Part shown: positions 1 to 7,329 of the stretch, in pieces
Position numbering within the stretch: the first letter of the stretch is position 1
Layout of the letters: every line of letters starts with the position of its first letter
Source of the DNA: an uncultured Eubacteriales bacterium
Lineage (GTDB): Bacteria > Bacillota > Clostridia > Christensenellales > Pumilibacteraceae
Reading direction: 5' to 3'
Length of the DNA stretch: 18,488 bases
Assembly (NCBI GenBank): GCA_900543755.1
Contig: UQSP01000041.1
Span: 1-18,488, forward strand
Translations under genes and position numbers: made by a program
The notes under the pieces: generated by a model
The model's input: only the letters and a program-made list of their open reading frames with translations
Databases searched by the model: none
What the model was told of the DNA's origin: nothing

Positions 1-507
1 TTATATATGTTGGCGTTTTTCGTGCTTTTTCACTTTGTATTAAAGAAAAAAGCGGGAATTACTCCGTTTGAAAAACACGAAACCAAATTAAGTTACAAGC
101 GCATTGCCGTTCTTTACGTCATGACGGTTGTGCCCGTTCTGGCGGTGGGAATGGCGCTTAACTTCCAGTTCAAAATAGTTTTTGAATTGGGCGAAAAAGT
201 TACGGGTGTCTCTGTCGCGTCAAATCTTTGTATGTACGTAAACGCCGCAATGAAACTGTTTTGCGCGATTTATTTTATATTTTTAGCCGAAACGGGATTC
301 CGCAAGCTGTTTGTCGGCGGAAAATACGTTCCTTACGGCGGAATATCGCTTTTGCTGACTTTCGGTTTAATAGAGTTTTTTGTTACTGCTTCGGCTTTTT
401 CCTGGCTTTATCTGTTTTTGTGTCTTTATTACGGGTTGATATGGATGGTAAGCGGTCAAAGATTCTGGCTTACTTACTGCCTTGCGGTTATTCTTTACGT
501 TTTGTAA
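1..507 (+). CDS. Hypothetical multi-pass membrane protein, 3' part only
   Basis: I do not recognise this protein. The reading frame is open to the left edge (codons before the ATG at 7 are TTA TAT), so the gene very probably begins outside the window and only about 168 C-terminal codons are seen. The visible part is strongly hydrophobic, with likely membrane segments near residues 34-56, 72-93, 108-130 and 132-164 counted from the ATG at 7, and short basic loops between them (for example KKKAG and GFRKLFVGGK). The protein ends inside the last hydrophobic stretch. The stop at 505-507 lies only 4 bases before the ATG of the LtaS-like gene, so the two are probably co-transcribed and translationally coupled. 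A role in envelope or polymer export would suit that neighbour, but this is inference only. Confidence 0.6.
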   Translation, partial: LYMLAFFVLFHFVLKKKAGITPFEKHETKLSYKRIAVLYVMTVVPVLAVGMALNFQFKIVFELGEKVTGVSVASNLCMYVNAAMKLFCAIYFIFLAETGFRKLFVGGKYVPYGGISLLLTFGLIEFFVTASAFSWLYLFLCLYYGLIWMVSGQRFWLTYCLAVILYVL

Positions 508-511
508 CATC

Positions 512-2500
512 ATGAAAGAAAAAATACTTACATATTTCAAAACAAATTATATTCCTTATCTGTTCGCCTTTGCCGCGATTTTGATTGAACTTACTGCCGT
601 TTTTGTTACAAGCGGTAAATTTTACATACGCAGTCCCTGGCTTTATTTTACCATACTTGCCGCGTTTACCTTTGTTCAGTTTTTTATCCCGTCGAATAAA
701 ATAAGACACGTCTATTCTTCGATAGTACTGGCATTGTTTTTCGCGTGTGACCTTGTGTTTGTCGTAATTTACGATATGACGGGGACGATTTTCGATTTTT
801 CCATGTTCAAGCTGCGCAGCGACGCAATGGCTATTGTGGAAAAAGTGCAGATAAACTTTGCCTTTGTGGCGGTTTCAGGAATCATTTTAAGTTCGTTTAT
901 AGTATTCGGGCGTATTCCTGCTGCATTTGTGCCCAAGCCGACAATTACTTTTAAGGCTAAAATAATCGTTCCTTGTCTGTTGTCGGCAATGATAATCATG
1001 CATTCCACGCTTGTTTTCTTCTCCGTAAAAAAAGAAGAGGATGACGTGCTTTTGCTGGACAAACTGTACGAAAAAAACGAAAGCGTATATTCTGATAAGG
1101 GCGTAATAGGAAACTTTGCGTCGGAACTTTATCAGGGCTTGTTTAAGAAGACGGAAGCAGGCGACCTTAAGGAAATAGAGGATTTTATATATAAAAAAGT
1201 AAGCGACGACAATGTTCCGCGATTCGGTCAGGCAAAAGGATACAATGTCGTCACGATTCTCGCCGAAAGTTTCGAATGGTTTTCGTTCATGCGTGACGAG
1301 TCGGCTTTTCCTAACGGACATAAAGCGGACGAACAGATTTTAAGACAGCTTTACCCCAATCTTTACGAGTTTTACGACCACTCGGTGGCAATGACGAATT
1401 TCCACTCCCGCGAAAAGACTGATATTTCGGAAAATCTTTCCGTAATAGGCAATTATCCGCTGGATTACTATCTCAACTACGATTACCCGCAAAACAACAT
1501 TGCATACAGCTTGCCAAACGTGATGGACGATCTTTACGGCGTAAGTTCGGTTTCGTTCCATAACGGTACCAATACTTTCTATAACCGCAACGTGTACCTT
1601 CCGGGGGCGGTGGGGTTCGATTCTTTCGTGTCGTCGGAGCAAATGGCGGGCGAATTTATGACCGATTACACCGAAGTGAACGAACTTAACCTTGACAGCG
1701 AAATGATTGCCGCCTGCAAGGAGCAAATGTTCCCCACGGACAGAAGGTTCAATACCTACATCACGACCATAACTACACACGGACAGTATTCTTACCGCGA
1801 AAATCTCGAAAAGTATTATGATATAATAGACAGTTACGGGATTTTGCCGTTATCCGACGGGCTGGATACTGCGTCTCAAAACGCAAATACTTTCCGTTAT
1901 TACGTTGCCGCCGCAATGGAGCTTGACAGGGCGGTGGGGACGATAACCGATTACCTTGACGAAAAGGGACTTACCGATAATACGCTGATAGTTATTTTCG
2001 GCGACCATAATACCTATTATCAATCTCTTTCCAATTACGTCAAAGATATTTACCTCAATACCGAAACCGATAAAAACGTAACCGACCTTTACCGCGTGCC
2101 GCTGATGATAAAAATAGGCAAGGGTGAGGAAAGCACCGTAAAGGTAGACAAATTCACCTGTACGGCGGATATATTGCCTACAATAATGAGTTTGCTGGGA
2201 ATAAGGTATTACGAAAACCTATATTACGGACACAGTGTGTTTTCGGATGAAGAAAGCGTGCTTTACTCCCGCGCCTATGACGTGTTTATGACCGATAAAA
2301 TTTATTTCTCCACTCTTAACAATATCAAGTATATATCGCCCGAGGTCGATAAGACATATTATGACGGGATTGAACAGCGTTCCATCAGACTGCTGGAAAA
2401 GATTTCTTTCGTTAACCGTATTTTCGCAGGCGACTTTTTCCGCGGCGCGAAAGAGGAGCAGTTTATCATGAAGATGCGCGAAATTAACGGTTTAGTATAA
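512..2500 (+). CDS. LTA synthase family (sulfatase-fold) membrane phosphoglycerol transferase-like protein
   Basis: A 662-residue protein with the LtaS architecture: about five N-terminal membrane segments (roughly 12-33, 43-60, 68-88, 114-137, 155-175), a linker, then an extracellular sulfatase/alkaline-phosphatase-fold domain (about 245-575). LtaS enzymes move glycerol phosphate from phosphatidylglycerol onto a polymer outside the cell. Family catalytic features are visible: the metal-ligand Glu in LAESFEW (E252), the nucleophile Thr in REKTDIS (T303), THG (H423) and FGDHN (D498, H499), plus the FHN...TFYNR substrate region. These correspond to E255, T300, H416, D475 and H476 of S. aureus LtaS as I recall them. 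ATG 512 is preferred over an in-frame TTG at 482, since it follows the upstream stop by 4 bases and avoids a long overlap; no good ribosome site precedes either, so coupling is likely. True LTA synthase, a primase-type paralogue or another phosphoglycerol transferase cannot be separated by eye. Confidence 0.87.
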   Translation: MKEKILTYFKTNYIPYLFAFAAILIELTAVFVTSGKFYIRSPWLYFTILAAFTFVQFFIPSNKIRHVYSSIVLALFFACDLVFVVIYDMTGTIFDFSMFKLRSDAMAIVEKVQINFAFVAVSGIILSSFIVFGRIPAAFVPKPTITFKAKIIVPCLLSAMIIMHSTLVFFSVKKEEDDVLLLDKLYEKNESVYSDKGVIGNFASELYQGLFKKTEAGDLKEIEDFIYKKVSDDNVPRFGQAKGYNVVTILAESFEWFSFMRDESAFPNGHKADEQILRQLYPNLYEFYDHSVAMTNFHSREKTDISENLSVIGNYPLDYYLNYDYPQNNIAYSLPNVMDDLYGVSSVSFHNGTNTFYNRNVYLPGAVGFDSFVSSEQMAGEFMTDYTEVNELNLDSEMIAACKEQMFPTDRRFNTYITTITTHGQYSYRENLEKYYDIIDSYGILPLSDGLDTASQNANTFRYYVAAAMELDRAVGTITDYLDEKGLTDNTLIVIFGDHNTYYQSLSNYVKDIYLNTETDKNVTDLYRVPLMIKIGKGEESTVKVDKFTCTADILPTIMSLLGIRYYENLYYGHSVFSDEESVLYSRAYDVFMTDKIYFSTLNNIKYISPEVDKTYYDGIEQRSIRLLEKISFVNRIFAGDFFRGAKEEQFIMKMREINGLV

Positions 2501-2526
2501 AAAGAATATCTAATCAAAATGTTATA

Positions 2527-2566
2527 AAACGGGATGAAGGCTTTTTATGCTTTCGTCCCGTTTTTA
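2527..2566 (+). terminator. Intrinsic terminator after the LtaS-like gene
   Basis: The arms AAACGGGATGAAGGC and GCTTTCGTCCCGTTT pair over about 14 bp with one or two mismatches, around a short TTTTTAT loop, and are followed by a T run. It sits 27 bases after the stop at 2500 and would end the first two-gene unit. Confidence 0.85.
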
Positions 2567-2689
2567 TAAAAAAACAAATAATCGGATATTGCGAAATGCG
2601 GTTCATCGCCGAATTTAAAATAAAAAAAATTTTAAAAATTTTTTTCAATAATCCGCATAAAAAATTCCTCTGCTACACACTATAGAATT

Positions 2690-2880
2690 ACAAGGAACCG
2701 ATAAAGACGGTCGACGCAATAAAACGGATTTACGTTTGCGTGTTGCGCGGATTTTAAGCCGATATTATCCCTTCCTTGAAAATATAGATGCCGAAGGTTT
2801 TTTCGGCACAACAAAAAAGAGGAAGGGACTTATTTCTTTCACACATAAAGCGTTGAATCGCATTGACGGATTTTCCTTGT
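2690..2880 (+). ncRNA. Candidate structured RNA, possibly 6S-like (strand uncertain)
   Basis: This gene-free stretch folds as one long nested structure of about 190 nt. ACAAGGAA (2690-2697) pairs with TTCCTTGT (2873-2880), extended by CCG/CGG across a small bulge. TCCCTTCCT (2768-2776) pairs with AGGAAGGGA (2820-2828). Inside that, TGCCGAA (2789-2795) pairs with TTCGGCA (2802-2808) around a 6-nt loop. The remaining middle portion is mostly unpaired on both sides, apart from a side hairpin ACGC...AAACG/CGUUU-GCGU near 2714-2740. The closing stem, open middle, distal stem and length match the general 6S RNA layout. The string GCCGATATT (2757-2765) also occurs in E. coli 6S RNA as I recall it, which could be chance. 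No convincing promoter was found; TGCTACAC (2671-2678) and TATAGA (2681-2686) are weak -10 candidates. No long ORF is present. Confidence 0.35.
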
Positions 2881-3120
2881 GAAACTTTTGTCTGGATTCT
2901 GAAGTCTTCGTGTAGTATGTCGGATTTTAAGTAACTTTCTCTTTTTTTATGTAAAATTACGCTTTGCGTGTCTGACTGTTTTTCAGTAATTTTTTGTAAT
3001 GGATTTATGTATTTTTAATTCGAGGAAATTACGGGCGTTTCATAAGTTCTTGTAAAACAACTGCGGCGACGGATAACCTCTTTAGTGATAAAATCACGAC
3101 GTTAAAAAAGTCAAAACAAA
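2881..3120. other. Gene-free A+T-rich spacer
   Basis: Between the candidate structured RNA and the groEL terminator I see no ORF with a ribosome site, no tRNA-like fold and no clear repeat. The stretch is rich in T runs (for example CTCTTTTTTTATG near 2940-2950), which could end the candidate RNA on the plus strand, but no strong hairpin precedes them. Confidence 0.5.
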
Positions 3121-3147
3121 AACCGCAACGGTTTTTCCGTCGCGGTT
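3121..3147 (-). terminator. Terminator of the groESL operon (bidirectional)
   Basis: AACCGCAACGG (3121-3131) pairs with CCGTCGCGGTT (3137-3147) with one mismatch, around a TTTTT loop. On the minus strand it is followed by TTTTTGTTTTG, and on the plus strand by an eight-T run. It lies about 40 bases past the groEL stop and could also stop plus-strand transcripts from the spacer. Confidence 0.88.
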
Positions 3148-3186
3148 TTTTTTCGTTATAAATAAGCGTTTTGGGCTGAATTACTA

Positions 3187-4824
3187 TCAATACATTCCGC
3201 CCATTCCGCCGCCCATTCCGCCTGCAGGAGCTGCGGGCTCGGGTTCGGGAATATCGGCAACCACGCTCTCGGTGGTAAGCAGGGTGGAAGCAACCGATGC
3301 GGCGTTCTGAAGCGCGGAACGCGTGACTTTGGTAGGATCGATTATTCCGCGTTCGACCATGTCGCCGTATTCGTTCTTCAGTGCGTCGTAGCCGTAGCAG
3401 GACGACTTCTTGGAATTGAGAATGTTATTGACGATAATGGAGCCGTCAATGCCTGCGTTAAGTGCGATTTGTCTTACAGGCTCCTCAAGAGCTTTAAGCA
3501 CAATCTCGGCGCCCGTCTTTTCATCGCCGGAAAGCGACTTGACAAGTTTCTTGATAGAGGGGATTGCAGTCAGCAACGCGACTCCGCCGCCGGGAACGAT
3601 ACCTTCTTCGACGGCAGCACGGGTAGCGGCAAGCGCGTCCTCTATACGCAGTTTCTTTTCTTTCATTTCAACTTCGGTTGCGGCGCCGACGTTTACGACG
3701 GCAACTCCGCCCGAAAGCTTGGCAAGACGTTCGGCAAGTTTTTCCTTATCGTATTCGGAAGTGGTGACCTCCATCTGTGCGCGGATGGACTTGATTCTCG
3801 CCTTGATGTCTTCGCCGTTGCCTGCGCCTTCCACGATGGTGGTGTTGTCTTTATCGACTTTAACCTGTTTTGCTTTACCCAGCATGTCGACGGTAACTTC
3901 CTTAAGCTCCAGACCGGTTTCTTCGCTGATGACGGTGCCGCCGGTAAGAACGGCGATATCCTTAAGCATTTCTTTTCTTCTGTCACCGAATCCGGGTGCT
4001 TTTACGGCGACGCAGTTAAAGGTGCCGCGAAGCTTGTTGACCACAAGGGTGGCAAGGGGTTCGCTTTCGATGTCGTCGGCGATGATAAGCAGTTTTGCGC
4101 CCTGGTTGACGATTTGTTCAAGGATGGGCAGTATTTCCTGAATATTGCTTATCTTCTTATCGGTAATAAGGATAAGGGGATTGTCAAGCACCGCTTCCAT
4201 TTTGTCGGGATTGGTCACCATGTAAGCGGAGGCGTATCCGCGGTCGAACTGCATACCTTCCACAATGGTAAGATTGGTTTCCATGGTCTTGGACTCTTCT
4301 ACGGTGATAACGCCGTCTTTGCCCACTTTTTCCATGGCGTCGGCAATAAGCTCGCCTACTTTTTCGTCGCCTGCAGAGTTGGCGGCAACGTGCATGATGC
4401 TGGTTTTGGAATCGATAACTTTGCTGATGGACTTAAGATGCGCTACGGCAGCTTCGGTAGCGGCGGCAATGCCCTTTTTGACGATGATGGGGTTTGCGCC
4501 CGCTGCAACGTTTTTAAGTCCCTCGCGAATGATGGCCTGCGCCAGAACGCAAGCAGTGGTGGTGCCGTCGCCGGCAACGTCGTTGGTCTTTGTGGAAACT
4601 TCTTTTATAAGCTGAGCGCCCATGTTTTCGAAAGCGTCTTCAAGCTCTATTTCCTTGGCGATGGTAACGCCGTCGTTGGTAATAAGCGGCGCGCCGTATT
4701 TCTTGCCGAGGACTACGTTTCTGCCCTTGGGGCCAAGTGTGATTTTAACCGTATTTGCAAGGGTGTTAACGCCTTTTTCCAATGCCTTTCTTGCTTCTTC
4801 ACCCGTTTTAATCTGTTTAGCCAT
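3187..4824 (-). CDS. groEL: Chaperonin GroEL (Hsp60)
   Basis: A 545-residue protein of standard GroEL length. It forms the double-ring ATP-driven folding chamber capped by GroES in the cytoplasm. Visible hallmarks: the N-terminal AKQIKTGEEARKALEKG, LGPKGRNVVL, ITNDGVTIAKEI (residues 48-59), the nucleotide-binding GDGTTT (85-90), the family signature near AAVEEGIVPGGGVAL, and the C-terminal GGMGGGMGGMY tail. The ATG at 4824 follows GGGAGGTTATAAATTATT on the minus strand, a good ribosome site. It lies 25 bases after the groES stop in the usual groES-groEL operon. Long antisense open frames exist on the plus strand here but are shadows of its codon pattern. Confidence 0.99.
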   Translation of the reverse strand: MAKQIKTGEEARKALEKGVNTLANTVKITLGPKGRNVVLGKKYGAPLITNDGVTIAKEIELEDAFENMGAQLIKEVSTKTNDVAGDGTTTACVLAQAIIREGLKNVAAGANPIIVKKGIAAATEAAVAHLKSISKVIDSKTSIMHVAANSAGDEKVGELIADAMEKVGKDGVITVEESKTMETNLTIVEGMQFDRGYASAYMVTNPDKMEAVLDNPLILITDKKISNIQEILPILEQIVNQGAKLLIIADDIESEPLATLVVNKLRGTFNCVAVKAPGFGDRRKEMLKDIAVLTGGTVISEETGLELKEVTVDMLGKAKQVKVDKDNTTIVEGAGNGEDIKARIKSIRAQMEVTTSEYDKEKLAERLAKLSGGVAVVNVGAATEVEMKEKKLRIEDALAATRAAVEEGIVPGGGVALLTAIPSIKKLVKSLSGDEKTGAEIVLKALEEPVRQIALNAGIDGSIIVNNILNSKKSSCYGYDALKNEYGDMVERGIIDPTKVTRSALQNAASVASTLLTTESVVADIPEPEPAAPAGGMGGGMGGMY

Positions 4825-4849
4825 AATAATTTATAACCTCCCTGTATGA

Positions 4850-5134
4850 TTATTCGACGACGGCGAGAATGTCGCTCTGGCGCAGGATGGTGACTTCTTT
4901 TCCGTCAACTTTGAATTCGCTTCCCGCGTACTTGCTGCACAAAACTTTGTCGCCTACTTTAACTTCCATTTTAACTTCTTTGCCGTCCACGAATCCGCCG
5001 GGGCCAACGGCAATGATTTTGGCCATCTGCGGCTTCTCCTGATCTTTGGCAAGCAGTACGATACCGCTTGCGGTCTTTTCTTCCGCGTCGATCGGCTCGA
5101 TAACCACTCTGTCAAACAAAGGTCTGATGTTCAT
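4850..5134 (-). CDS. groES: Co-chaperonin GroES (Hsp10)
   Basis: A 94-residue protein of normal GroES length. It caps the GroEL ring. It shows the typical MNIRPLFDRVVIEPIDAEE start, the flexible mobile loop around residues 17-32 with SGIVL (the segment that contacts GroEL), the GPGG turn, GDKVLCSKYAG and a C-terminal ILAVVE. The ATG follows GGAGGTATTTTT, a strong ribosome site. It is the first gene of groES-groEL, with a long A+T-rich leader holding a candidate CIRCE element and a possible 5' hairpin. Confidence 0.99.
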   Translation of the reverse strand: MNIRPLFDRVVIEPIDAEEKTASGIVLLAKDQEKPQMAKIIAVGPGGFVDGKEVKMEVKVGDKVLCSKYAGSEFKVDGKEVTILRQSDILAVVE

Positions 5135-5168
5135 AAAAATACCTCCGTATTTGTTTTTGCGATAAATT

Positions 5169-5238
5169 AGCCTGTCCGGTTCAAGATTATATTAAGGATT
5201 TTTTGCTCCTTTTTATTAAAACCCTTCCTTATCAGGCT
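5169..5238 (-). other. Possible 5' leader hairpin of the groESL mRNA
   Basis: AGCCTG (5169-5174) is complementary to CAGGCT (5233-5238), with an inner pair TAAGGA (5193-5198) and TCCTTA (5226-5231) and an 18-nt asymmetric loop. If transcription begins near 5237, as the weak promoter below would give, the mRNA would start with this stem. This could protect the 5' end or affect translation; neither is shown. Confidence 0.3.
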
Positions 5239-5243
5239 ATAAT

Positions 5244-5272
5244 ATGATATATCACTTTTATTTTTTTTGCAA
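5244..5272 (-). promoter_or_regulatory. Weak candidate sigma-A promoter for groESL
   Basis: On the minus strand, TTGCAA (5272-5267), 17 bases, then TATCAT (5249-5244). These match 4/6 and 5/6 of the consensus. The start would be near 5237. No better promoter was found between the CIRCE-like element and groES, so the true promoter may differ. Confidence 0.3.
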
Positions 5273-5299
5273 GCAAATTACGCGAGTTTTTAAAAAAAT

Positions 5300-5326
5300 T
5301 TATCAAACTACTTAATAGAGTGCTAA
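5300..5326 (-). promoter_or_regulatory. CIRCE-like HrcA operator, one arm degenerate
   Basis: On the minus strand: TTAGCACTC (5326-5318), 9 bases, GTTTGATAA (5308-5300). The CIRCE consensus is TTAGCACTC-N9-GAGTGCTAA. The first arm is exact and the spacer length is exact, but the second arm matches at 6 of 9. Its position upstream of groES supports HrcA control. hrcA itself is not in the window. Confidence 0.6.
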
Positions 5327-5373
5327 CACTTGAAGCTTTTAATTGCAAACGTCCTGAAAAGTATAAAAAGCAC

Positions 5374-5402
5374 TCGACAATTTGCGTTTATTGTGTTAAA
5401 AT
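5374..5402 (+). promoter_or_regulatory. Candidate promoter of the deaminase gene
   Basis: TCGACA (5374-5379), 17 bases, TAAAAT (5397-5402): 5/6 matches in both boxes with ideal spacing. It faces away from groES and starts transcription about 30 bases before the ATG at 5439. A second CIRCE-type arm, AAAGCACTC (5367-5375), abuts its -35 box. Confidence 0.55.
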
Positions 5403-5438
5403 TATATCGATAAAAAATTTTTGTTCGGGTAAAGAAAA

Positions 5439-5897
5439 ATGGACGCAATGAAAAACACCAAATGGGACGAAAGGTTTTTGAAAATGGCGGAGGAGGTTGC
5501 AACCTGGTCGAGCTGTTTTCAGGAAAACCGACAGGTCGGCGCGGTCATAGCCAAAAACAAACGCATACTTACCACAGGGTATAACGGCGCCAGCGCGGGC
5601 ATAATGAGCTGTAAGGAAAGGGGAGAATGTCTGAGAAGAAAGCTGAATATCCCAAGCGGAACCCGTCACGAGGTGTGTTACGCCACCCATGCCGAACAAA
5701 ACGCAATAATTCAGGCGGCGAAAATGGGCATAAGCATTGACGGCGCAACGCTTTACTGTACGCATCAGCCTTGCGTTATATGCAGTAAAATGATAATAAA
5801 CAGCGGCATTGTGCGTATAGTCTACCGCAACGGATATCCCGACGACTTTTCTTTGCAGCTTCTCAGGGAAGCAGGCGTGGAAATAGAGCAGCTTTAA
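5439..5897 (+). CDS. comEB: dCMP/CMP-type deaminase (ComEB-like)
   Basis: A 152-residue zinc-dependent cytidine/deoxycytidylate deaminase, matching the usual size of bacterial dCMP deaminases. The expected reaction is dCMP to dUMP, feeding thymidylate synthesis. The zinc and catalytic motifs are clear: HAEQNAI (H84, catalytic E86) and PCVIC (C112, C115). The upstream GYNGASAG and the insert with CKERGEC and RHEVC are typical of the dCMP deaminase/ComEB branch, where extra Cys/His bind a second zinc. The start at 5439 is chosen for GGGTAAAG upstream; an ATG at 5448 is possible but lacks any ribosome site. The gene is monocistronic, divergent from groES and convergent with the exchanger gene. 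Substrate is inferred from family only. Confidence 0.9.
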   Translation: MDAMKNTKWDERFLKMAEEVATWSSCFQENRQVGAVIAKNKRILTTGYNGASAGIMSCKERGECLRRKLNIPSGTRHEVCYATHAEQNAIIQAAKMGISIDGATLYCTHQPCVICSKMIINSGIVRIVYRNGYPDDFSLQLLREAGVEIEQL

Positions 5898-6021
5898 AAC
5901 CGTAAAACCGCGGTCGGAAGTTTTATATTAACAACCGCCTTCGTTTATAAAGGATATCGTTTTAACCGATAAAAAGCAATTTCAGTATTTTGATATCGCG
6001 TATAGGAAGAACATTACAGTA

Positions 6022-6057
6022 AAAAACCGTCTTTCACTTGCGGACAAGACGGTTTTT
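6022..6057. terminator. Shared bidirectional terminator between deaminase and exchanger genes
   Basis: AAAAACCGTCTT (6022-6033) pairs perfectly with AAGACGGTTTTT (6046-6057) over 12 bp with a 12-nt loop. T runs follow in both directions (TTTTTGTTTTTTT on plus; TTTTTT on minus). It lies between two convergent genes and serves both. Confidence 0.92.
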
Positions 6058-6069
6058 GTTTTTTTCAGT

Positions 6070-7137
6070 TTAAAAAGCACCCAATGTCAGCGCAATCATG
6101 AAAGCCGTATATCCGACGTAAATTGCCGTCATCGTTATGCCTTGCACGCGGTATGTCCTGCCTTTTATAAGTATGGGAATTATCAGCACGGCGGCGGCAG
6201 TCATTGCAAGCCCCACGGATAAAAGCAAAGGCAAAAAGTCGCCTGCCGCCACGGTAAGCCCGCCCGCGATAAGACCGCTGCCGCCCGTAATAAGCGTAGC
6301 GTTAAGAATGTTTGCGCCCAGAATGTTTCCGACGGAAAGTTCGACGTTGTTCTTTTTTAACGAAGTCAGCGCCGTAATAAGTTCGGGAAGGCTTGTGCCC
6401 AGCGCAACCACGGTAAGACTTATTATCTGTTCGGAAATGCTCAGCTTTGCCGCAGCCGCGCTTACGGTGTCGATTAAAAGATTTGCCCCTACGGCTATAC
6501 CTGCCGCTCCCGCTATAAACAGGAATATCATTATTGCGGGCTTTTGCTTTTTTTCTTCGGCTTCGCAAGAGCTGTCTTTTCGTTCGGATTCGTCCAAGGC
6601 GGGATGCTCTTTCATTTTCCGCATTGCGTCGACGACGTTTAATATCATAAATACAAGGAAAATACCTATAAGTACGGCGTTTTCGACAATACCTATGTTT
6701 TTGTCGAAAGCAAACAAAAACAGCATAATGCTTGACAGCGCGAATATTATGAATTTCGGTAAGAATTCGCGCTTGTCCACCGCCGCCGTTTTAAACGCAA
6801 GCGTAAGGCCGAGTATAAGGGCAAGATTACAGAAAATACTGCCTGCCGCGTTACCCGCCGCCATGGCGGTGCGCCCCTGTGCCGCAGCCGTGAAAGATAC
6901 GAAAATTTCAGGCAAAGTAGTGCCTATGCTGACTACGGTAGCGCCTATAATCATTTTGGGTATACGCGTTATTTTGGCAAGCCGGACAGCGGAATCGACG
7001 AAAAAATCTCCGCCGAATATAATCAGTACAAAACCTGCCGCAATGCTCGCAAGTAAAAGAAACCACGATGATTGGGAAGTAAAAAAATCAAACACTTTGT
7101 CTGTCCATCCTTTTTGCGAGTTTTTTTTGTCGGACAA
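6070..7137 (-). CDS. Calcium/sodium antiporter, CaCA family (YrbG-like)
   Basis: A membrane protein of up to 355 residues with the two inverted alpha repeats of the Ca2+:cation antiporter family. The first holds GTTLPE (residues 72-77) with GNAAGSIFCN after it; the second holds GTSLPE (247-252) with GNILGANILN. These acidic motifs bind the exchanged ions. About ten membrane segments are seen, split by a charged cytoplasmic loop at about 171-200. The start is uncertain. TTG at 7137 is the furthest upstream possibility (a stop lies at 7152) but has no ribosome site. GTG at 7095 has AAAAAGGA 12 bases before it and would give 341 residues beginning just ahead of the first membrane segment. Monocistronic. 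Ion specificity cannot be read from the sequence. Confidence 0.93.
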   Translation of the reverse strand: MSDKKNSQKGWTDKVFDFFTSQSSWFLLLASIAAGFVLIIFGGDFFVDSAVRLAKITRIPKMIIGATVVSIGTTLPEIFVSFTAAAQGRTAMAAGNAAGSIFCNLALILGLTLAFKTAAVDKREFLPKFIIFALSSIMLFLFAFDKNIGIVENAVLIGIFLVFMILNVVDAMRKMKEHPALDESERKDSSCEAEEKKQKPAIMIFLFIAGAAGIAVGANLLIDTVSAAAAKLSISEQIISLTVVALGTSLPELITALTSLKKNNVELSVGNILGANILNATLITGGSGLIAGGLTVAAGDFLPLLLSVGLAMTAAAVLIIPILIKGRTYRVQGITMTAIYVGYTAFMIALTLGAF

Positions 7138-7176
7138 GCCGAACCGATACTATATTTTTATTGACAACATGCCGAT

Positions 7177-7205
7177 ATTATACGCAAACAAGCAAAAATT
7201 CGCAA
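7177..7205 (-). promoter_or_regulatory. Promoter of the CaCA exchanger gene
   Basis: On the minus strand: TTGCGA (7205-7200), 17 bases, TATAAT (7182-7177). The -10 box is perfect. The start would be near 7170, giving a leader of about 30 bases to the TTG start or 75 to the GTG start. Confidence 0.72.
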
Positions 7206-7300
7206 GGAAAAGACGGATTCTGATTTTAAAATCGCGTCCCGACGAAAGGCGGAAAGAATAGAGTTCCCGATTTAAGGCTGCAATAAAATCGCCAAAATAA

Positions 7301-7329
7301 TTGACTTAGAAGAAAGCGTAATATATAAT
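7301..7329 (+). promoter_or_regulatory. Promoter of the mcsA-mcsB-clpC operon
   Basis: TTGACT (7301-7306), 17 bases, TATAAT (7324-7329): 5/6 and 6/6 to consensus with ideal spacing. The predicted start near 7336 falls within the first TAAGTCAAAAG repeat. The leader to the mcsA ATG is about 70 bases. Confidence 0.8.

Noticed and set aside
3469..4836. 455-codon open frame on the plus strand across groEL
   Set aside because: It lies wholly antisense to an unmistakable groEL, has no ribosome site or recognisable domain, and results from the codon pattern of the real gene.
5947..5964. Short inverted repeat TATCG/CGATA downstream of the deaminase gene
   Set aside because: Only 5 bp in an A+T-rich spacer and no promoter or gene start beside it; expected by chance.
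6137..7261. 374-codon plus-strand open frame across the exchanger gene
   Set aside because: Antisense to a clear CaCA exchanger with both alpha repeats; low-complexity Ala/Ser/Ile composition and no family features.
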